Positions 62,264-64,000 of a stretch of DNA of 64,000 nt are shown here, piece after piece. This DNA is from Paracoccus wurundjeri (GTDB lineage: Bacteria > Pseudomonadota > Alphaproteobacteria > Rhodobacterales > Rhodobacteraceae). A model generated the notes under the pieces. The model worked only from the letters and a program-made list of their open reading frames with translations, did no database searches and had not been told where the DNA came from. Made by a program: the position numbers and the translations under genes. The DNA lies in assembly GCF_030678915.1 (NCBI RefSeq), contig NZ_JAUUTZ010000003.1:124001-188000 (forward strand). Direction: 5' to 3'. The number at the start of each line of letters is the position of its first letter. The stretch's first letter is position 1.

Positions 62264-63798
62264 GCCGCCCTCATGGTTTGGTCGAATTCGCCCATCATCA
62301 TCCGCCCGACATCCTCGGCAGTAACCGACCTGGCTTGGACCGAGGGGGACAGCCGTCCATGATACATGACGTGGATCCGGTCGGAGATCTCGAATATCTC
62401 CTCGAGTTCTTCGGAAATCATGAGAATCGCCGTACCCGTATCCCGCAGATCTACCAGTTTCTGCCTGACCATCGCCGCCGCTCCGACATCAATGCCCCAA
62501 GTGGGCTGGGAAACGATCAGGATACGGGGTTTCAGCAGGAGTTCGCGGCCCAGTACGAACTTCTGCAAGTTGCCGCCCGAGAGGCTGGACGCGATCGATT
62601 GCCGCCCCCGCGAACGGACATCCATGTCGGAAATGCAACTATCAGCAAAATCGGCCTGCTGCCGTCGTCTAATCAATCCCTTTCGGACCAGCCCCGCCCG
62701 ATGGGCGGTAAGCAGCACGTTATCCGCCAAGCTCATGGTAGGAACCGTCGCACGCCCCAGTCGTTCTTCCGGAACGAACGTTACCCCCAGTTGCCGGCGC
62801 ATTCCCGGCGGGGCATCCCCCACGGAGCGATCGAAAATGCGAATACTACCGGCCTCATCGCCCTGCAGCCTGATTTCACCTGACAGAAGCCGCGCCAACG
62901 TGGACTGGCCGTTGCCCGACACACCTGCAATGCCGACGATCTCGCCCGGGCGGACCACCATCGACACGCTATCGAGGCTTTCTCCCAATGGGTCGGGGTT
63001 GTCATAAACCAGATCGCTGACGGCCAACGCTGGCTCGCAGCTCGGTTTCGCCTCGGCATGGCGGGCAGTTGGGATGTCGTGTCCGATCATCAGGCGAGCC
63101 AGTTCCGCCGATGTGGCCTGCTGCGGATTCGCCGTTCCCGTGACCCGACCCTGACGCAGAACGACGGCAGAATGGCACAAGTCCCTGATTTCCTCTAGCT
63201 TATGCGAGATGTAGAGCATCGCCACGCCACGTCCGGACAGTTTTTTCAGCGTCTCGAAAAGCTGCTTCACACTGTGGGGCGGGAGCACGGATGTCGGCTC
63301 ATCCAGGATGAGTAGCTTCGGATCCTGCATGAGGCAGCGGATGATCTCAACCCTCTGCCGCTCACCTACCGAAAGGCCATGCACCGGCGACTCAGGATTG
63401 ATGTTAAGCCCGTATTGGTCCGCCTTCTGCCTAATAATCTCGGATAGTTCGGGTAACGATCCGGGGACGGTCAGCGAGATATTTTCAACGACGCTGATCG
63501 TTTCAAACAGCGAGAAATGCTGAAACACCATGCCGATGCCAAGATCACGGGCGACGCTCGGGCTTGTGACGGCGACCTTTTCGCCGTTCCAGACAATCTC
63601 GCCCTCATCCGGTTGCTGAATACCGTAGATGGTCTTCATGAGGGTGGACTTGCCCGCGCCGTTTTCACCCAGAATAGCGCAGATCTGGCCCTGTTCCAGC
63701 GCAAGATCCACGCTGTCGTTTGCCACATATGTGCCGTATCTCTTGGTAATGTTTTGCAATCGAAGTAATGGGGGGGGATTACCTACCTTGGTCTTCAA
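62260..63798 (-). CDS. Nucleoside ABC transporter ATPase (NupO/YufO type, two ABC domains)
   Basis: 512 aa with two fused nucleotide-binding domains. The first has Walker A GENGAGKST, signature LSVGERQRVEI and Walker B LLILDEPTSVL. The second has a degenerate Walker A GVSGNGQST and LSGGNLQKFVLGREL, the usual asymmetry of sugar/nucleoside importers. A TTG at 63798 is the favoured start: GGGAG lies 6 nt upstream and the protein then begins KTKVGNPPPLLRLQNITKRY; the ATG at 63855 lacks a site. First gene of the nucleoside operon. Confidence 0.9.
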   Translation of the reverse strand: MKTKVGNPPPLLRLQNITKRYGTYVANDSVDLALEQGQICAILGENGAGKSTLMKTIYGIQQPDEGEIVWNGEKVAVTSPSVARDLGIGMVFQHFSLFETISVVENISLTVPGSLPELSEIIRQKADQYGLNINPESPVHGLSVGERQRVEIIRCLMQDPKLLILDEPTSVLPPHSVKQLFETLKKLSGRGVAMLYISHKLEEIRDLCHSAVVLRQGRVTGTANPQQATSAELARLMIGHDIPTARHAEAKPSCEPALAVSDLVYDNPDPLGESLDSVSMVVRPGEIVGIAGVSGNGQSTLARLLSGEIRLQGDEAGSIRIFDRSVGDAPPGMRRQLGVTFVPEERLGRATVPTMSLADNVLLTAHRAGLVRKGLIRRRQQADFADSCISDMDVRSRGRQSIASSLSGGNLQKFVLGRELLLKPRILIVSQPTWGIDVGAAAMVRQKLVDLRDTGTAILMISEELEEIFEISDRIHVMYHGRLSPSVQARSVTAEDVGRMMMGEFDQTMRAA

Positions 63799-64000
63799 AT
63801 GCTTCTCCCTGTTGTTGAGGACGACGCATGCTGGCAGCAGCCTGGACCAACGCACGCCAAGCTAGCGACAAAAGTCGTGTTATTATTCTTTCTTCACGCA
63901 AGGATCGGCTAGAATGTTAAGCTTACCGATCCGCCGAACGCTGGTTCCCTTTTTTGGTAACAAGGCGACCAAGGGGCGAGTAGATAAATTACAGAGACGT
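63799..64000 (-). promoter_or_regulatory. Upstream region of the nucleoside operon
   Basis: About 200 nt to the window edge containing the ribosome site (63805-63809) and presumably the operon promoter. The segment around 63870-63960 is relatively AT-rich. No regulator gene is visible before the edge, and I could not fix a promoter with confidence. Confidence 0.35.

Overview
The window looks like chromosome or large-replicon DNA of an alphaproteobacterium of the Rhodobacteraceae, most likely Paracoccus or a close relative. This is an inference from the high G+C, the protein styles (class II DAHP synthase, GbdR-like GlxA regulator, DUF2332, AbrB-type membrane protein), the density of ABC uptake operons and the tRNA sequences. 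No 16S gene is present to confirm it.

Layout. 0-4.7 kb is core: the start of a lactate permease gene with a structured leader, tRNA-Leu(UAG), lipA, a GlxA/GbdR-like regulator, class II DAHP synthase and tRNA-Ala(GGC). 4.7-5.3 kb holds a deleted IS3-type transposase remnant. 5.4-14.9 kb is a GntR regulator divergent from an eight-gene operon: an oligopeptide-class ABC transporter with an enolase-superfamily dehydratase and two dehydrogenases. 15.2-25.3 kb is a second complete dipeptide-type transporter on the minus strand with gamma-glutamyltransferase, an alpha/beta hydrolase and an AbrB-family membrane protein, divergent from an IclR regulator. 25.6-31.1 kb has single genes (methyltransferase, DHFR-like reductase, DUF2332, AGCS symporter) and two decayed regulator fragments. 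31.8-38.7 kb is a catabolic island: a GntR regulator and a PEP-mutase/isocitrate-lyase family lyase diverge from a tripartite tricarboxylate transporter and a two-subunit aconitase-type hydratase. 38.9-44.2 kb is a DppABCDF operon. 44.7-51.1 kb is a TetR-RND efflux set.

51.2-58.2 kb is mobile-element debris: an integrase remnant beside a partial copy of a tRNA-Ala 3' end, an orphan iron-type permease, tRNA-Thr(UGU), an abnormal initiator-type tRNA, prophage head genes, and an IS3 element abutting a 5'-truncated IS630 transposase. 58.2-63.8 kb is a nucleoside-uptake operon (ATPase, two permeases, BMP-family binding protein, Tsx-like outer-membrane channel).

The main theme is import linked to catabolism: three Opp/Dpp-type importers, a TTT transporter, a nucleoside importer and an amino-acid symporter, several with dedicated enzymes and a divergent regulator. 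The most interesting unassigned biology is the TTT-hydratase-lyase cassette (31.8-38.7 kb), the gamma-glutamyl operon, and the acid-sugar-type operon served by a peptide-class transporter. I saw no CRISPR array, toxin-antitoxin pair, defence island or rRNA.
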